DNA of 64,000 bases, taken from positions 992,001-1,056,000 of the forward strand of contig NZ_LNQS01000001.1 in NCBI RefSeq assembly GCF_001513785.1, read 5' to 3'. The notes under the pieces were generated by a model. The model had not been told where the DNA came from and did no database searches. It saw nothing but the letters and a program-made list of their open reading frames with translations. Positions 1 to 9,821 of this stretch are shown here, in pieces (position 1 is the stretch's first letter; every line of letters starts with the position of its first letter). A program made the position numbers and the translations under genes. Origin of the DNA: Rheinheimera sp. EpRS3 (GTDB lineage: Bacteria; Pseudomonadota; Gammaproteobacteria; Enterobacterales; Alteromonadaceae).

Positions 1-1235
1 TGGCCTCAGACGGCAATATCAAAGTTGCCAGCTTCAACGTGCTGAATTACTTTAATGGTAATGGCACCGGAGGTGGCTTCCCGACGGCACGCGGTGCCGA
101 CAGTATGCTGGAGTTTGAACGTCAGCGCGCTAAAATCCTCGCCGCTATGGTGGCAATGGATGTCAGCGTTATTGGCCTGATGGAAATTGAAAATGACGGT
201 TACAGCGACACCTCAGCTATTGCTGATCTGGTGCAGGGTTTGCGTGCAGCTTCAGGCAACAGCAGCTGGCAATATGTCAGTGCAGCAGGCCCGGTGGGTA
301 CAGATGAAATAGCGGTAGGGTTGATCTACCGTGCTGATCAGGTGCAGCCTGCAGGCGAGCTGCTGATCCTTGATTCAGTAAATTCAGCTAAAGACGGCCA
401 GGGCGTGGCTTTGTTTGATGATGGCAGTAACCGGCCTATGCTGGCACAGCGTTTTAACCTGGTAGAGAATAACGCTGAGTTTGCCGTGATGGTTAACCAC
501 TTAAAATCTAAAGGCTCGTCTTGCGGTGCTACAGATCCGGATACCGGCGATGGCCAGGGTAACTGCAACCTGACACGTACCCGTGCAGCTGAGGCAATCG
601 GTATTTTTGCTGCAGAGCACTTTGCCGATATTCCGGCAGTGGTAATGGGTGACTTAAACGCTTATGCCAAAGAAGATCCTATCACTACGCTGGCAGAGGC
701 TGGTTATATCAACGTGTTTGAAGCCTTGGGCAAAGTACCTGGCCATGGTTATGTGTTCTCTGGCTTATCGGGTTCACTGGATCACGCCTTGCTTAATGAC
801 ATGGCGTTGCAGTATCTGGCAGATGCTACTAAGTGGAATATTAACGCCGACGAGCCGATAGCGCTGGATTATAACATCGAGTTTAAATCACCCCAGCAGC
901 AACTAGACTACTATGCAGCTGATGCATACCGCTCGTCAGATCATGATCCGGTAATCGTATCGTTTAACTTGGCAGGGGCTTTACCACCACTGGACGCCAG
1001 CCTGGAACTGTTACGCACAGTGCGTGCCCGTTTTGGCATGAGCTTAGTACAACTGAACTGGAGCGGCGATGCGACAGGGTTAACTCTGTATCGTGACAAT
1101 GAAGCGGTACGTGATTTAACCGCGCCAGGGCGCATTAACGATAACTTCCGTTCTGAAGCGCCAAGCGTGACCTATAAAATTTGTCAGCAGGCCACAGCCA
1201 GCTGTTCAGCTGAATTAGTGGTGAACTTTAACTAA
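1..1235 (+). CDS. ExeM/NucH family extracellular endonuclease, 3' part
   Basis: This is the C-terminal ~410 residues of a secreted nuclease; the reading frame is open from the first bases, so the gene starts upstream of the window. The fragment opens with the motif KVASFNVLNYF and continues with TARGADS and FERQRAKI, which are characteristic of the ExeM/NucH branch of the endonuclease/exonuclease/phosphatase fold. Catalytic-type motifs follow: MEIENDG (metal-binding Glu), VNHLKSKG, MGDLNAYAKEDP and the terminal SSDHDPV. The last ~80 residues form a separate small domain resembling a fibronectin-III module. The family degrades extracellular DNA. No GlyGly-CTERM sorting tail is seen; the protein ends in VVNFN. 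A terminator hairpin follows immediately. Confidence 0.9.
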   Translation, partial: ASDGNIKVASFNVLNYFNGNGTGGGFPTARGADSMLEFERQRAKILAAMVAMDVSVIGLMEIENDGYSDTSAIADLVQGLRAASGNSSWQYVSAAGPVGTDEIAVGLIYRADQVQPAGELLILDSVNSAKDGQGVALFDDGSNRPMLAQRFNLVENNAEFAVMVNHLKSKGSSCGATDPDTGDGQGNCNLTRTRAAEAIGIFAAEHFADIPAVVMGDLNAYAKEDPITTLAEAGYINVFEALGKVPGHGYVFSGLSGSLDHALLNDMALQYLADATKWNINADEPIALDYNIEFKSPQQQLDYYAADAYRSSDHDPVIVSFNLAGALPPLDASLELLRTVRARFGMSLVQLNWSGDATGLTLYRDNEAVRDLTAPGRINDNFRSEAPSVTYKICQQATASCSAELVVNFN

Positions 1236-1251
1236 GTTTATTGCTGTAAAT

Positions 1252-1283
1252 AAAAACGCCGGCGTGAAAACCGGCGTTTTTTT
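1252..1283. terminator. Bidirectional intrinsic terminator
   Basis: An 11-bp stem (AAAAACGCCGG / CCGGCGTTTTT, loop of 8) sits between the convergent nuclease and fadE genes. It has a T-run on the plus side and an A-run on the other side, so it can end transcription from both. Confidence 0.9.
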
Positions 1284-1300
1284 ATTAGTTAAAAACTAAC

Positions 1301-3769
1301 TTAGGCAGCCTGATCTTTCTCTACAGCACCTGCACCTTGCTGGGTCAGAGTTTTATCTGCAGCCAGATACTCAGGGTCAAAGTCATCAACATTAATGGCA
1401 AATAAACGGCCACGCTCTGCAACCCGCAACTGCTCTGCTTCGGCTTCGCTAATAACTTTTAGCTGCAAACCTAACTCAGCAACTTCATTCAGACGATAGA
1501 ACGGCATACGCTTACCTGCAGCATGGGTAACCTTATCAAACACCGGTTCAGCGGCCAGAACATCCAGCAATGCCTGCTCCATTAAACCTAACTGATTTAA
1601 CGGTTCGTTTTTCAGGTATAAATGGTGGCCCAGGCGTGAACGTGCTTCGCCCGGTGTTTGCATAATGCGGGCAACTTTGTGCTCAATAACATCTGACGCT
1701 TTGCGTAAGGTGCGGCCCCACGGGAATACCACCCGTTTTAATACCACACCGATTACACGGTTCGGGAAGTTATCAAACAGCTCATTCAGTGCCAGCTGGG
1801 CTTTAGCCAGATTGTCTTCACAGGCCCACTGTACCAGCGGTAAATCGTCAATTTTACGACCTTCGTCGTTGTAGCGCTTTAACACTGCTGATGTCAGATA
1901 CAACATACTTAAAATATCACCCAGACGGGCAGAGATACGCTCGCGACGTTTTAAATCGCCACCCAGAGTACCCATAGCAACATCCGACATCAGCGCTAAT
2001 GCGGCACTAAAGCGGTTCATCTGCTTATAGTATTTTGCAGTTGCATCGCCATAAGGCGCGCTGCTAAAAGCACCGCCGGTTAATGACAACCAGAAGGTAC
2101 GGAAGAAATTACTGATAGCAAAGCCAATATGGCCAAACAGCGCTTTATCAAAGGCTGTTACTGCTGCGCCCTGATCGTCTAACTGGGCAGCTTGCAATTC
2201 GGCCAGTACATAAGGGTGGCAACGAATAGCACCCTGACCGTAAATAATCATATTACGGGTTAAAATATTAGCGCCTTCTACTGTAATGGCTACCGGAGCA
2301 CCCTGATAACCGCGCGCCAGATAGTTGTTAGGGCCCATACAAATGCCCTTGCCACCGTGAATGTCCATCGCATCAATGATGGCCTGACGCATCCGCTCTG
2401 TCATATGGTATTTGGTAATGGCTGAAATTACTGATGGCTTCTCGCCTAAATCTATCGAGCCAACCGACATCGTGGTAGACGCATCAGCCATATAGGCATA
2501 GCCACCAATACGGGCCATTGCTTCTTCCACACCTTCCATTTTACCAATCGGCAATCTGAACTGGCGACGGATGCGGGCATAAGCGCCAGTGGCCATAGCT
2601 ACGGCTTTAATACCGCCGGTGCTGTTCGATGGCAGGGTGATGGCACGGCCAACAGACAAACACTCTACCAGCATACGCCAGCCCTGGCCGGCCATTTTTG
2701 CGCCACCGATAATGTAATCCAGCGGGACAAAAATATCTTTACCCTGGGTAGGGCCGTTTTGAAACGGCACATTTAGCGGAAAGTGACGGCGGCCAATTTT
2801 TACACCCGGAGTGCTGACAGGAATAAGCGCACAGGTAATGCCAAGCTCTTCTTTATCACCCAGCAGTTTTTCCGGGTCATACAGTTTAAATGCTAAACCC
2901 AGCACAGTCGCAATAGGGGCCAGCGTGATATAGCGTTTGTCCCAGGTCAGGCGCATACCAATCACTTCTTCGCCTTCCCACTGGCCCTTACAAATAATAC
3001 CGGTATCAGGAATAGCACCGGCGTCTGAGCCGGCTTCCGGGCTGGTTAGAGCAAAGCAAGGCACTTCCAGGCCTTTGGCCAGGCGGGGTAAGTAATGTTT
3101 TTTCTGCTCATCAGTACCGTAGTGTTGCAGCAGTTCGCCCGGGCCTAATGAATTAGGTACACCAACGATGCTGGATAGCACCATGCTCTTGCTGGTCAGT
3201 TTTTGCAGCACACAAGATTGCGCATAAGCCGAAAACTCCAGACCACCATATTCTTTTTTGATGATCATGGCGAAGAAGCCTTTGTCTTTTAAATACTGAT
3301 AGACTTCAGGTGTCAGATCAGCACGTTCATGTGTGGTGTGCCAGTCATCCATTATGGCCAGCACTTCTTCTACCGGGCCATCAAGGAAGGCCTGCTCTTC
3401 GGCACTTAAACGCGGCACCGGAAAGTTATGCATTTTGTGCCAGTCCGGGTTGCCACGGAATAAGTCAGCTTCCCACCAGGTTGTACCGGCGTCGATAGCT
3501 TCTTTCTCAGTGCTGGACATTTCCGGCATGATTTTCCGGTACACTTTCAGCAGTGGTTTAGTAAGGTATTGCTGGCGCACTGCGGCAATATTCAGCGGCA
3601 GCGCAATCAGTAAAAATACTATCCAGCTTACTGCGCCAACAACATCTAATGCAGTACCTGTTGCCAGTATTACTGCGATAACGGCGGTAAACATTGTTAA
3701 GCTGGCGCGGTTATACGCCAGTACGCCAATTGCGGCGATAAGTACCGCACAAAGAACTAACCCTTCCAT
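1301..3769 (-). CDS. fadE: Acyl-CoA dehydrogenase FadE
   Basis: The product catalyses the first step of fatty-acid beta-oxidation (acyl-CoA to trans-2-enoyl-CoA, FAD-dependent). At 822 residues it has the large FadE architecture (about 814 in E. coli). Two N-terminal hydrophobic segments lie in the first ~65 residues, followed by the acyl-CoA dehydrogenase core ([11 protein letters not shown] near residue 240, [20 protein letters not shown] near 470) and the long C-terminal domain found only in FadE-type enzymes. The start is supported by a GGGAG ribosome site just upstream. A palindromic GGTCTGACC site lies 19 bases before the start codon, which suggests fatty-acid-responsive control. The gene is monocistronic. 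Confidence 0.97.
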   Translation of the reverse strand: MEGLVLCAVLIAAIGVLAYNRASLTMFTAVIAVILATGTALDVVGAVSWIVFLLIALPLNIAAVRQQYLTKPLLKVYRKIMPEMSSTEKEAIDAGTTWWEADLFRGNPDWHKMHNFPVPRLSAEEQAFLDGPVEEVLAIMDDWHTTHERADLTPEVYQYLKDKGFFAMIIKKEYGGLEFSAYAQSCVLQKLTSKSMVLSSIVGVPNSLGPGELLQHYGTDEQKKHYLPRLAKGLEVPCFALTSPEAGSDAGAIPDTGIICKGQWEGEEVIGMRLTWDKRYITLAPIATVLGLAFKLYDPEKLLGDKEELGITCALIPVSTPGVKIGRRHFPLNVPFQNGPTQGKDIFVPLDYIIGGAKMAGQGWRMLVECLSVGRAITLPSNSTGGIKAVAMATGAYARIRRQFRLPIGKMEGVEEAMARIGGYAYMADASTTMSVGSIDLGEKPSVISAITKYHMTERMRQAIIDAMDIHGGKGICMGPNNYLARGYQGAPVAITVEGANILTRNMIIYGQGAIRCHPYVLAELQAAQLDDQGAAVTAFDKALFGHIGFAISNFFRTFWLSLTGGAFSSAPYGDATAKYYKQMNRFSAALALMSDVAMGTLGGDLKRRERISARLGDILSMLYLTSAVLKRYNDEGRKIDDLPLVQWACEDNLAKAQLALNELFDNFPNRVIGVVLKRVVFPWGRTLRKASDVIEHKVARIMQTPGEARSRLGHHLYLKNEPLNQLGLMEQALLDVLAAEPVFDKVTHAAGKRMPFYRLNEVAELGLQLKVISEAEAEQLRVAERGRLFAINVDDFDPEYLAADKTLTQQGAGAVEKDQAA

Positions 3770-3784
3770 TTTTTTCTCCCAATG

Positions 3785-3800
3785 AGAGGTCTGACCACTA
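3785..3800. promoter_or_regulatory. FadR-like operator upstream of fadE
   Basis: The core GGTCTGACC (3788-3796) matches the known FadR half-site arrangement (TGGTCNGACC) and is flanked by partly symmetric bases. It lies 19-27 bases upstream of the fadE start codon, probably downstream of the promoter, where a bound repressor would block transcription. The assignment rests on motif resemblance and on the target gene being a classical FadR regulon member. Confidence 0.65.
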
Positions 3801-3959
3801 TGCGGTTAGAGTAAAACGCTTTGGCTAAAGTTGCAAGCCTAAAAGCAGTGGTTGCACAAAGTGATTGTCAACTTTAGCCGCAACTCTTAGGCTATTACGT
3901 TTAAGCATAGCCGTTTGGCTCAATTTCGCCGCAGCACTTTAACTCAGTTAAGGACGCGT

Positions 3960-4219
3960 ATGTGTGAATTACTTGGTATGTCGGCTAATGCGCCAACGGA
4001 TATTTGTTTTAGTTTTAAAGGCTTAAAAGAGCGGGGCGGGCACCTTGCAGGATTGCCCGGCTGTCGGATATTGATGTGGATATTGATTTTAGCCGTGAAA
4101 CCACACCCAATGATGTGGTCACTATTATTGCTATCGGGCCACTGACCAATAATGAGCAGTGGCATAAGATGCAAGCAGGGGAGAGCCAGCTGTTTCGCTA
4201 TGGCGAACCGCTGGCCTGA
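3960..4219 (+). pseudogene. Class II glutamine amidotransferase (YafJ-like), deleted relic
   Basis: The first 27 codons read [20 protein letters not shown], then GLKERGG: the exact N-terminus of YafJ-type class II glutamine amidotransferases, with Cys2 as the catalytic nucleophile. After about position 4040 this similarity stops, and the family's C-terminal end ([20 protein letters not shown], ending GEPLA-stop at 4217-4219) resumes in a different frame. Roughly two thirds of the expected ~255-residue gene is missing, and the remaining joint is frameshifted. The tail overlaps the 3' end of the facing DUF3108 gene by about 22 bases. It is almost certainly non-functional. Confidence 0.85.
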
Positions 4220-4956
4220 ACTGAGGGTGTCAGATCCAGTTTGTGCAGTTGTACGTCGAACTGCTCAACATTGTCTTCACCGCGCCATAAGCGCACCAGC
4301 ATGTAATCCAGCTCTGGTGCTACCCAGGCGTAAATCTGTTTGTCGCTGTTTTCTTCAATGCGGGCGATACGTAAGGTTTTAATATTGCCATAAGGCAGCG
4401 GCAGCATTTCTTCGGCCACCACTTTATAGTGATAAGGCTTGCTATCGCCGTGCCGGTTTAGCACGTTGTAGGTAAATTCGGTTTTACCGGCGCGTAAATC
4501 CAGTACCAGTTGCATCTGATAACTTATCTGATCCAGCCAGTCGTTCTGCCAATCAGTTGCTTTGGGCTTACGCGCTTTGCCTTCACTTAATACTTTGGCA
4601 ACAGGGTCGAGGTTTAGCTCGTAGTAGCGGTTTGGGCCAGTGCCGGAGCGCGTCATGACATAACGCAGTGGCTGAATAGCACCATCGGTTACGGTAAAGT
4701 CAGATATTTCCTGGCGTTTATCAGAGAATATCATCCAGCTGATATCACTGCTGTAACCCAGTTGATAGCCTTGTTCTGTGTTTTTTAAATAACGGTTGGC
4801 TTCACCATGTTGTTTACCTGCACGATACACTAAGTAATCGGCATTAAAACTGCTTAACGGTACGGTTTCAGCACCGGTTGCGCTGCAAAAGAGTGTCGTT
4901 ATTACAACAAAAGGCGCCCATAAGCGCCAGCTAGTCTTCGTCTTCATCATTGGCAT
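4198..4956 (-). CDS. DUF3108 domain-containing periplasmic protein
   Basis: The product is a 252-residue protein of the DUF3108 family, whose function is not established. An N-terminal signal peptide is visible (hydrophobic stretch WAPFVVITTLFCSATGA, cleavage probably after GA). The mature part starts with the family-typical ADYLVYRAGK stretch and is rich in aromatic beta-strand residues. It follows purN in the same direction with a 26-base overlap, so it is probably translated from the pur mRNA. Three ATGs lie close together at the start (4956, 4950, 4947), so the exact start is uncertain by three codons. The same purMN-DUF3108 order occurs in other gammaproteobacteria (recalled, not checked). 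Confidence 0.85.
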   Translation of the reverse strand: MPMMKTKTSWRLWAPFVVITTLFCSATGAETVPLSSFNADYLVYRAGKQHGEANRYLKNTEQGYQLGYSSDISWMIFSDKRQEISDFTVTDGAIQPLRYVMTRSGTGPNRYYELNLDPVAKVLSEGKARKPKATDWQNDWLDQISYQMQLVLDLRAGKTEFTYNVLNRHGDSKPYHYKVVAEEMLPLPYGNIKTLRIARIEENSDKQIYAWVAPELDYMLVRLWRGEDNVEQFDVQLHKLDLTPSVQASGSP

Positions 4957-5581
4957 AACCGTTGGCTGCTAATACATTGCCATCTAACCATGCCTGATCT
5001 GAGTGCTGTTGTAAACGGTTTTGGCAAAACCAGCGTACAACCAACGGATAAATCCGGTGTTCCTGTTCATGTACCCGCTCGGCAAGGCTTTGCGCGTCAT
5101 CATCGGCAAATACCGGCACTTTAGCCTGCAAAATAACCGGGCCGCCATCAAGCTGTTCGGTAACAAAATGCACGCTACAACCATGTTCACTATCACCGGC
5201 GTCAATAGCTCGCTGGTGTGTTGTTAAGCCCTGATATTTGGGTAAAAGCGAAGGGTGAATATTAAGCAGGCGGCCACTAAAATGTTGTACAAAAGCCGGC
5301 GTAAGAATACGCATAAAGCCGGCTAATATCACCAGGTCAGGTTTATGCTGCTCAATGGCATCAGCCAGTGCCAAATCATATTTGTCGCGGCTGGCGTAAC
5401 TTTTATGGCTCAGTACCTGCGTGCTGATACCGGCTTCACTGGCCCGTACCAGCCCGTAGGCATTAGCTTTATTTGAAATCACGGCACTGACTTTACCAGG
5501 GATAAAACCACTGCTGCAGGCGTCAATAATGGCCTGCAGGTTTGACCCGCTGCCGGAAATCAGTACTACGATAGATTTCAT
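4931..5581 (-). CDS. purN: Phosphoribosylglycinamide formyltransferase PurN
   Basis: The product transfers a formyl group from 10-formyltetrahydrofolate to GAR, the third step of de novo purine synthesis. Family motifs are GSGSNLQAI near the N-terminus (phosphate loop), FMRILTPAFV, the catalytic LNIHPSLLPKY (Asn and His) and HFVTEQLDGGP (with the catalytic Asp). The length of 216 is normal. It lies 8 bases after purM in the same operon. The acidic C-terminal end (NDEDED) overlaps the DUF3108 start. Confidence 0.97.
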   Translation of the reverse strand: MKSIVVLISGSGSNLQAIIDACSSGFIPGKVSAVISNKANAYGLVRASEAGISTQVLSHKSYASRDKYDLALADAIEQHKPDLVILAGFMRILTPAFVQHFSGRLLNIHPSLLPKYQGLTTHQRAIDAGDSEHGCSVHFVTEQLDGGPVILQAKVPVFADDDAQSLAERVHEQEHRIYPLVVRWFCQNRLQQHSDQAWLDGNVLAANGYANDEDED

Positions 5582-5589
5582 CGGTTGCC

Positions 5590-6633
5590 TTATTCGTTAA
5601 TAATAACCAGCTCATCACCTGCAGCTGCAGACTGAATTTCACCTAAGTGCCACACAGTTTCGCCGGCATCACGCAGTATGCTGATGGCCTGTTGCAGTTT
5701 GTCCTGTGGTACCACTACCAGCATGCCAACACCACAGTTAAAGGTGCGGTACATTTCGTGGCGGCTGATATTGCCCTGCTGTTGCAGCCAGTTGAAAATG
5801 GCCGGCCACTGCCAGCTGGTGCCGTCAATAACGGCTTTGGTATTTTCCGGCAATACACGCGGAATATTTTCCCAAAAGCCGCCGCCGGTGATATGACACA
5901 GCGCATGTACCGGGGTTTGCTTAAACAGGTTAAGCAGGTTTTTTACATAAATGCGGGTAGGCTCCAGCAGGTGATCTGCCAGGGATTTGCCTTCCAGCAT
6001 AGTATCCGGGTTCTGACCGCTAACTTCCAATACTTTACGGATTAACGAAAAACCGTTGGAATGCGGGCCGGAAGAGGCCACGGCGATTAATTGATCGCCC
6101 GGTTGTACTTTACTGCCATCGATAATATCGGCTTTTTCTACTACACCGACACAGAAACCGGCGATGTCGTAATCTTCACCATGGTACATGCCTGGCATTT
6201 CTGCGGTTTCGCCGCCAACCAGCGCACAGCCAGACTGATAACAGCCTTCAGCAATACCGTTAACGACTGCTGAGGCAGTGTCGACATCCAGTTTGCCGGT
6301 GGCGTAATAGTCGAGGAAAAACAGCGGCTCTGCACCTTGTACCACCAGGTCGTTAACACACATGGCCACCAGATCAATGCCAACGCCATCATGGCGTTTT
6401 AAATCCATCGCCAGGCGCAACTTGGTGCCTACACCGTCAGTGCCTGATACCAGCACCGGCTCTTTATAACCGGCCGGAATTTGGCACAGGGCGCCAAAGC
6501 CACCTAAACCACCCATAACTTCAGGGCGACGTGTGCGTTTGACGGCGCCTTTAATACGTTCAACCAACGCATTACCTGCGTCAATATCAACTCCGGCGTC
6601 TTTGTAGCTTAACGATGTTTTCTGCTCGCTCAC
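5590..6633 (-). CDS. purM: Phosphoribosylformylglycinamidine cyclo-ligase PurM
   Basis: The product makes AIR from FGAM with ATP in purine synthesis. The sequence [20 protein letters not shown] at the start, [31 protein letters not shown] and the C-terminal [13 protein letters not shown] are PurM signatures. I place the start at the GTG at 6633 because an AGGA ribosome site precedes it by 6 bases and the resulting 347 residues match E. coli PurM (345). An upstream ATG-led extension to 6681 is open but has no ribosome site. It is the first gene of the purM-purN-DUF3108 operon. Confidence 0.96.
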   Translation of the reverse strand: MSEQKTSLSYKDAGVDIDAGNALVERIKGAVKRTRRPEVMGGLGGFGALCQIPAGYKEPVLVSGTDGVGTKLRLAMDLKRHDGVGIDLVAMCVNDLVVQGAEPLFFLDYYATGKLDVDTASAVVNGIAEGCYQSGCALVGGETAEMPGMYHGEDYDIAGFCVGVVEKADIIDGSKVQPGDQLIAVASSGPHSNGFSLIRKVLEVSGQNPDTMLEGKSLADHLLEPTRIYVKNLLNLFKQTPVHALCHITGGGFWENIPRVLPENTKAVIDGTSWQWPAIFNWLQQQGNISRHEMYRTFNCGVGMLVVVPQDKLQQAISILRDAGETVWHLGEIQSAAAGDELVIINE

Positions 6634-6711
6634 GGCAATCCTCGAATGACTGAAAGTGGAAAGGCTAAAAATTGGCGGCATTTTACCTGCTTAACGCCGC
6701 CGACAAAAGCC

Positions 6712-7119
6712 TTACTGCATAGCATTTGCCATTGCCTGCTTTACATAGTCATATAAACTGATGCTGTTGTCGCGGGTAAACTTGTGGTAACACACTGAAG
6801 CAAATGGAAATTCTTTATCGTTCAACCGTATATAAACAAAGGGCGCTTCGCTGTCGCTCTGATCATGTTGCCAGTGGCCGCCAACATTGGCGATAAACAA
6901 CTCGCCAATATAAGCACCGATAATGTTACATAAGGTAAACACCACCTCGGCTGAGTGGCGCTGCTTTTGTTCCCGGCTGTTTAATTCTGCCAGCAGAACA
7001 TCAATTTGCTGCAGGCTGTCTATGCTGTGATCCAGCGTTAATTGGTGCTCTTCTGCGGCATATTTTACCGCGTCTGCGGCCGCGGCCTGCATTAAGTTAT
7101 TCAGTTCTTGTTGTTGCAT
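6712..7119 (-). CDS. Uncharacterised 135-residue cytosolic protein
   Basis: There is no signal peptide or membrane segment. The N-terminal half is helical and Gln/Ala/Glu-rich. The C-terminal half has the pattern IIGAYIGELF...GGHWQHD followed by an aromatic PFASVCYHKF, which recalls small alpha/beta proteins (DUF3806-like or immunity-type) that place a conserved GE...GG.W pair. I cannot name the family. It is 8 bases from the LysR gene in the same direction and may be co-transcribed with it. The gene reads cleanly with neighbour-like codon use, so I take it as real. Confidence 0.75.
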   Translation of the reverse strand: MQQQELNNLMQAAAADAVKYAAEEHQLTLDHSIDSLQQIDVLLAELNSREQKQRHSAEVVFTLCNIIGAYIGELFIANVGGHWQHDQSDSEAPFVYIRLNDKEFPFASVCYHKFTRDNSISLYDYVKQAMANAMQ

Positions 7120-7126
7120 AATTGCC

Positions 7127-8023
7127 TCAGGATTTTTGATGAGCGGCCAGAATTAACTGGCGTAATTGTTTACTGCCGGGGCCAAGCGTTTCTTCTTTGG
7201 GCGCTACCAGCGATATGGTTGCTATGCGTTCGCTGCTTTGGTTCAGGCTAAGTTGTACCAGAGTGCCACGGGCAATATAGTCTGTCACCATAAAATCCGG
7301 CAACCAGCAAAAGCCTAACCCCAGCTGCAAAATTTCTATCGCCTCAAAGAAGTTATCTACTGTCCAGCGTTGCTCCGCGCGCAGCCAACCGATATTTTCC
7401 TGCGGTTTCTGTGCGGTGTCGCGGATCACCAGTTGCAAATGTTGGCTCAGCTCATTTTGGTCAATATGGCTTGCCGTGGCTAACGGATTATTGCTACCGG
7501 TTAGCGGAATAAAGCGGGTATGGCATAAATGTTCGCCCAGGTAGCCTTTAGGAATCACAGCCGAAGCGGCTATAACCAGATCGGCACGTTTTTGCTGGAT
7601 AATTTCTGCCGTGCCGGTAATAACGCAATCGATAAGCTGGATGCGGCTGCCGCGGCTAAGCGGATAAAACGCCGCCAGCGCTTCATTTAAATAGCGTCGC
7701 GGGTAGGCCAGTTCTACTGCAATACGGATTTCCGGTTCCCAACCCTGGTCGATATTGGCGGCCAGCAATTCCAAATCTTCCACTTGCTGCGTCAGTAGCC
7801 GCGAGCGGCGCAGCATCACTTCACCGGCGTCGGTCAGATAGGCTTTGCGGCCGCGTACTTCCAGCAACTCAACACCAAGCTGGGTTTGCAATTTTGCTAC
7901 AGCATGGTTCAGGGATGACTGGCTTTTATTTAGCAGCTCTGCCGCCTGCGCATAGCCACCGGCATCGACCACCGCTTGCAAAATGCGCCATTGCTCCAGA
8001 GTTGAACGTGGACGGTAGGGCAT
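7127..8023 (-). CDS. LysR-family transcriptional regulator
   Basis: At 298 residues it has the usual LysR length. The N-terminal winged helix-turn-helix (about residues 8-67) reads GGYAQAAELLNKSQSSLNHA and then LEVRGRKAYLTDAGE, a typical LysR DNA-binding domain. The remainder is a LysR substrate-binding domain (about 90-295). The ligand is unknown. It lies between cmoB (24 bases upstream, same strand) and the 135-residue protein, so it may be the middle of a run of minus-strand genes. No divergent target gene lies next to it. Confidence 0.9.
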   Translation of the reverse strand: MPYRPRSTLEQWRILQAVVDAGGYAQAAELLNKSQSSLNHAVAKLQTQLGVELLEVRGRKAYLTDAGEVMLRRSRLLTQQVEDLELLAANIDQGWEPEIRIAVELAYPRRYLNEALAAFYPLSRGSRIQLIDCVITGTAEIIQQKRADLVIAASAVIPKGYLGEHLCHTRFIPLTGSNNPLATASHIDQNELSQHLQLVIRDTAQKPQENIGWLRAEQRWTVDNFFEAIEILQLGLGFCWLPDFMVTDYIARGTLVQLSLNQSSERIATISLVAPKEETLGPGSKQLRQLILAAHQKS

Positions 8024-8046
8024 AACGGGTGTGCGCTCCTGTGGCG

Positions 8047-9012
8047 TTATACGTTGGCGACGATCACCGCCCGAAGCGGCGCCGGATAACCTTCTATGGT
8101 TTTACTATGATCAGTTGCATCGAGAAAATCAATTAAACTTTCGTTTTCCATCCAGTCGGTTTTGCGCTGCTCGTCTAAGCTGGTGCGGTTTAGATCCACC
8201 AGCCGCACATTGCTAAAGCCTAACCTTTGCAGCCAGTGCGTTAGCGCAGCAACGCTGGGAATAAACCAGACATTGCGCATCTTGGCGTAACGCTCGCCGG
8301 GCACTAATACCGTATGTTCGTCACCTTCTACCACTAAGGTCTCCAGGATCAACTCGCCACCCGGGCGCAGTTGGTTTTTCAGCTGTTGCAGAAAATCCAG
8401 CGGTGAGCGGCGGTGGTACAACACGCCCATTGAGAATACGGTATCAAACTGTTTCAGTGATGGCATCTCGTCTATCCCAATCGGGATCAGATTAACTGCC
8501 GGGTCGGGATTAAAATGTTTAATTGCCTGAAACTGGGCATAAAACAGCTGCGATGGGTCTATGCCGACGACAAAGTCTGCGCCTTCACCGCGCATACGCC
8601 ACAGGTGATAACCACTGCCACAGCCTACATCCAGTACAGTGCGCTTTGCCAGCGGAGCAATATGCGGCAGTACCCGGTCCCATTTAAAGTCAGAGCGCCA
8701 TTCGGTATCGATATCAATACCATGGATCCTGAACGGGCCTTTGCGCCAGGGTTTTAACTGCTGCAGCAAATAGCGGATCTGCTGTACTTCACCGCTGCTG
8801 ATATCGTCTGCGGTACCAAACTGCACTGCGCTTTTCAGCTCAGTAAGCGTGGGCCTGGTTGCCGGCAAATTAGTAATTACTTTTTGCCACTGTTTAAAGT
8901 CGCCATGCAGAGCGTCTTTGCTCCAGGCTGCCAGCTGCGCAGGTAACGTCTGTAACCAGCTGTGCAGTTTATTACTGGCCAGTTGAGCGTAAAAAGGCGT
9001 GAAATCGAGCAT
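8047..9012 (-). CDS. cmoB: tRNA U34 carboxymethyltransferase CmoB
   Basis: CmoB transfers the carboxymethyl group of carboxy-SAM to 5-hydroxyuridine at wobble position 34, forming cmo5U. The SAM-fold motif [15 protein letters not shown], the family blocks KWDRVLPHI and [14 protein letters not shown], and RNVWFIPS identify it. The 321 residues match E. coli CmoB (323). It is directly downstream of cmoA, which makes its cofactor, so the two form a two-gene operon. Confidence 0.97.
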   Translation of the reverse strand: MLDFTPFYAQLASNKLHSWLQTLPAQLAAWSKDALHGDFKQWQKVITNLPATRPTLTELKSAVQFGTADDISSGEVQQIRYLLQQLKPWRKGPFRIHGIDIDTEWRSDFKWDRVLPHIAPLAKRTVLDVGCGSGYHLWRMRGEGADFVVGIDPSQLFYAQFQAIKHFNPDPAVNLIPIGIDEMPSLKQFDTVFSMGVLYHRRSPLDFLQQLKNQLRPGGELILETLVVEGDEHTVLVPGERYAKMRNVWFIPSVAALTHWLQRLGFSNVRLVDLNRTSLDEQRKTDWMENESLIDFLDATDHSKTIEGYPAPLRAVIVANV

Positions 9013-9036
9013 AGCTAACCTTATCTAAGAGTGGCC

Positions 9037-9762
9037 TTATTTAATTGCGACCATGGAGCAGAAATTAAAACACTGAAACCACAAGGTTTGGCTGGTAAAG
9101 CCGGCTTGCTGCAAGCGTTGCTGGTGTTCCGGCAGAGTGTCGGGTTTCATCACATTTTCCAGCGCGCTGCGTTTTTGGCTGATTTCCAGCTCGCTGTAGC
9201 CGTTGGCGCGTTTAAAGTCGTGGTGTAACTCCACCAGTAAGTCGTTTGTCAGCTGGTCGTTGTTGATAAACTTTTCCGACAGGAGCAATAAACCACCGGG
9301 TTTTAAGCCCTGATACACGCGGTTAATCAGGGTGTTGCGATCTTCTTTGGGTAAAAACTGCAAGGTAAAGTTAATCACCACTATGGCGGCCTGTTCAATC
9401 GGTTGCTGGCGAATATCAGCCAGTTTTACTTCAACCGGTATGTCGGAACGAAACGCCTGCAAATGCCGCTCGCAACGTTCTACCATGGCGCTGCTGTTAT
9501 CTACCGCAATAATACGGCTGTTAGCTGCAGTAATATTACGTCGCATCGCAAGGGTGGCGGCGCCTAATGAACAGCCGAGATCGTAGTAATTGCTGTCGGC
9601 TTGTTGAAAGCGGCCGCTAAGCTTGCCAATGGTTTGAATAATCGTTTGATAGCCCGGCACAGAGCGTTGGATCATGTCAGGAAATACATCTGCCACCTGA
9701 TCGTCAAAGCGAAAATCCTGAATATGAGCCAGTGGTTCGGCGAAAATAGCATCTTTTTGCAT
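9037..9762 (-). CDS. cmoA: Carboxy-S-adenosyl-L-methionine synthase CmoA
   Basis: CmoA converts SAM and prephenate into carboxy-SAM, used by CmoB for tRNA wobble modification. Motifs seen are [20 protein letters not shown] near the N-terminus, the SAM loop [15 protein letters not shown], and NFTLQFLP. The length of 241 is normal. The spacing to cmoB is 24 bases and the two share direction, so they are very likely one operon. Confidence 0.97.
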   Translation of the reverse strand: MQKDAIFAEPLAHIQDFRFDDQVADVFPDMIQRSVPGYQTIIQTIGKLSGRFQQADSNYYDLGCSLGAATLAMRRNITAANSRIIAVDNSSAMVERCERHLQAFRSDIPVEVKLADIRQQPIEQAAIVVINFTLQFLPKEDRNTLINRVYQGLKPGGLLLLSEKFINNDQLTNDLLVELHHDFKRANGYSELEISQKRSALENVMKPDTLPEHQQRLQQAGFTSQTLWFQCFNFCSMVAIK

Positions 9763-9821
9763 AAAAACTTGTCGGTAGGAAACAGTGTAAGTGGCGCTAT
9801 TTTACCTTAAATACCGCAAAA

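Noticed and set aside
3333-3785. 150-codon plus-strand frame opposite fadE
   Set aside because: It is entirely antisense to the conserved FadE coding sequence, has no ribosome site and no recognisable family, so it is a shadow frame.
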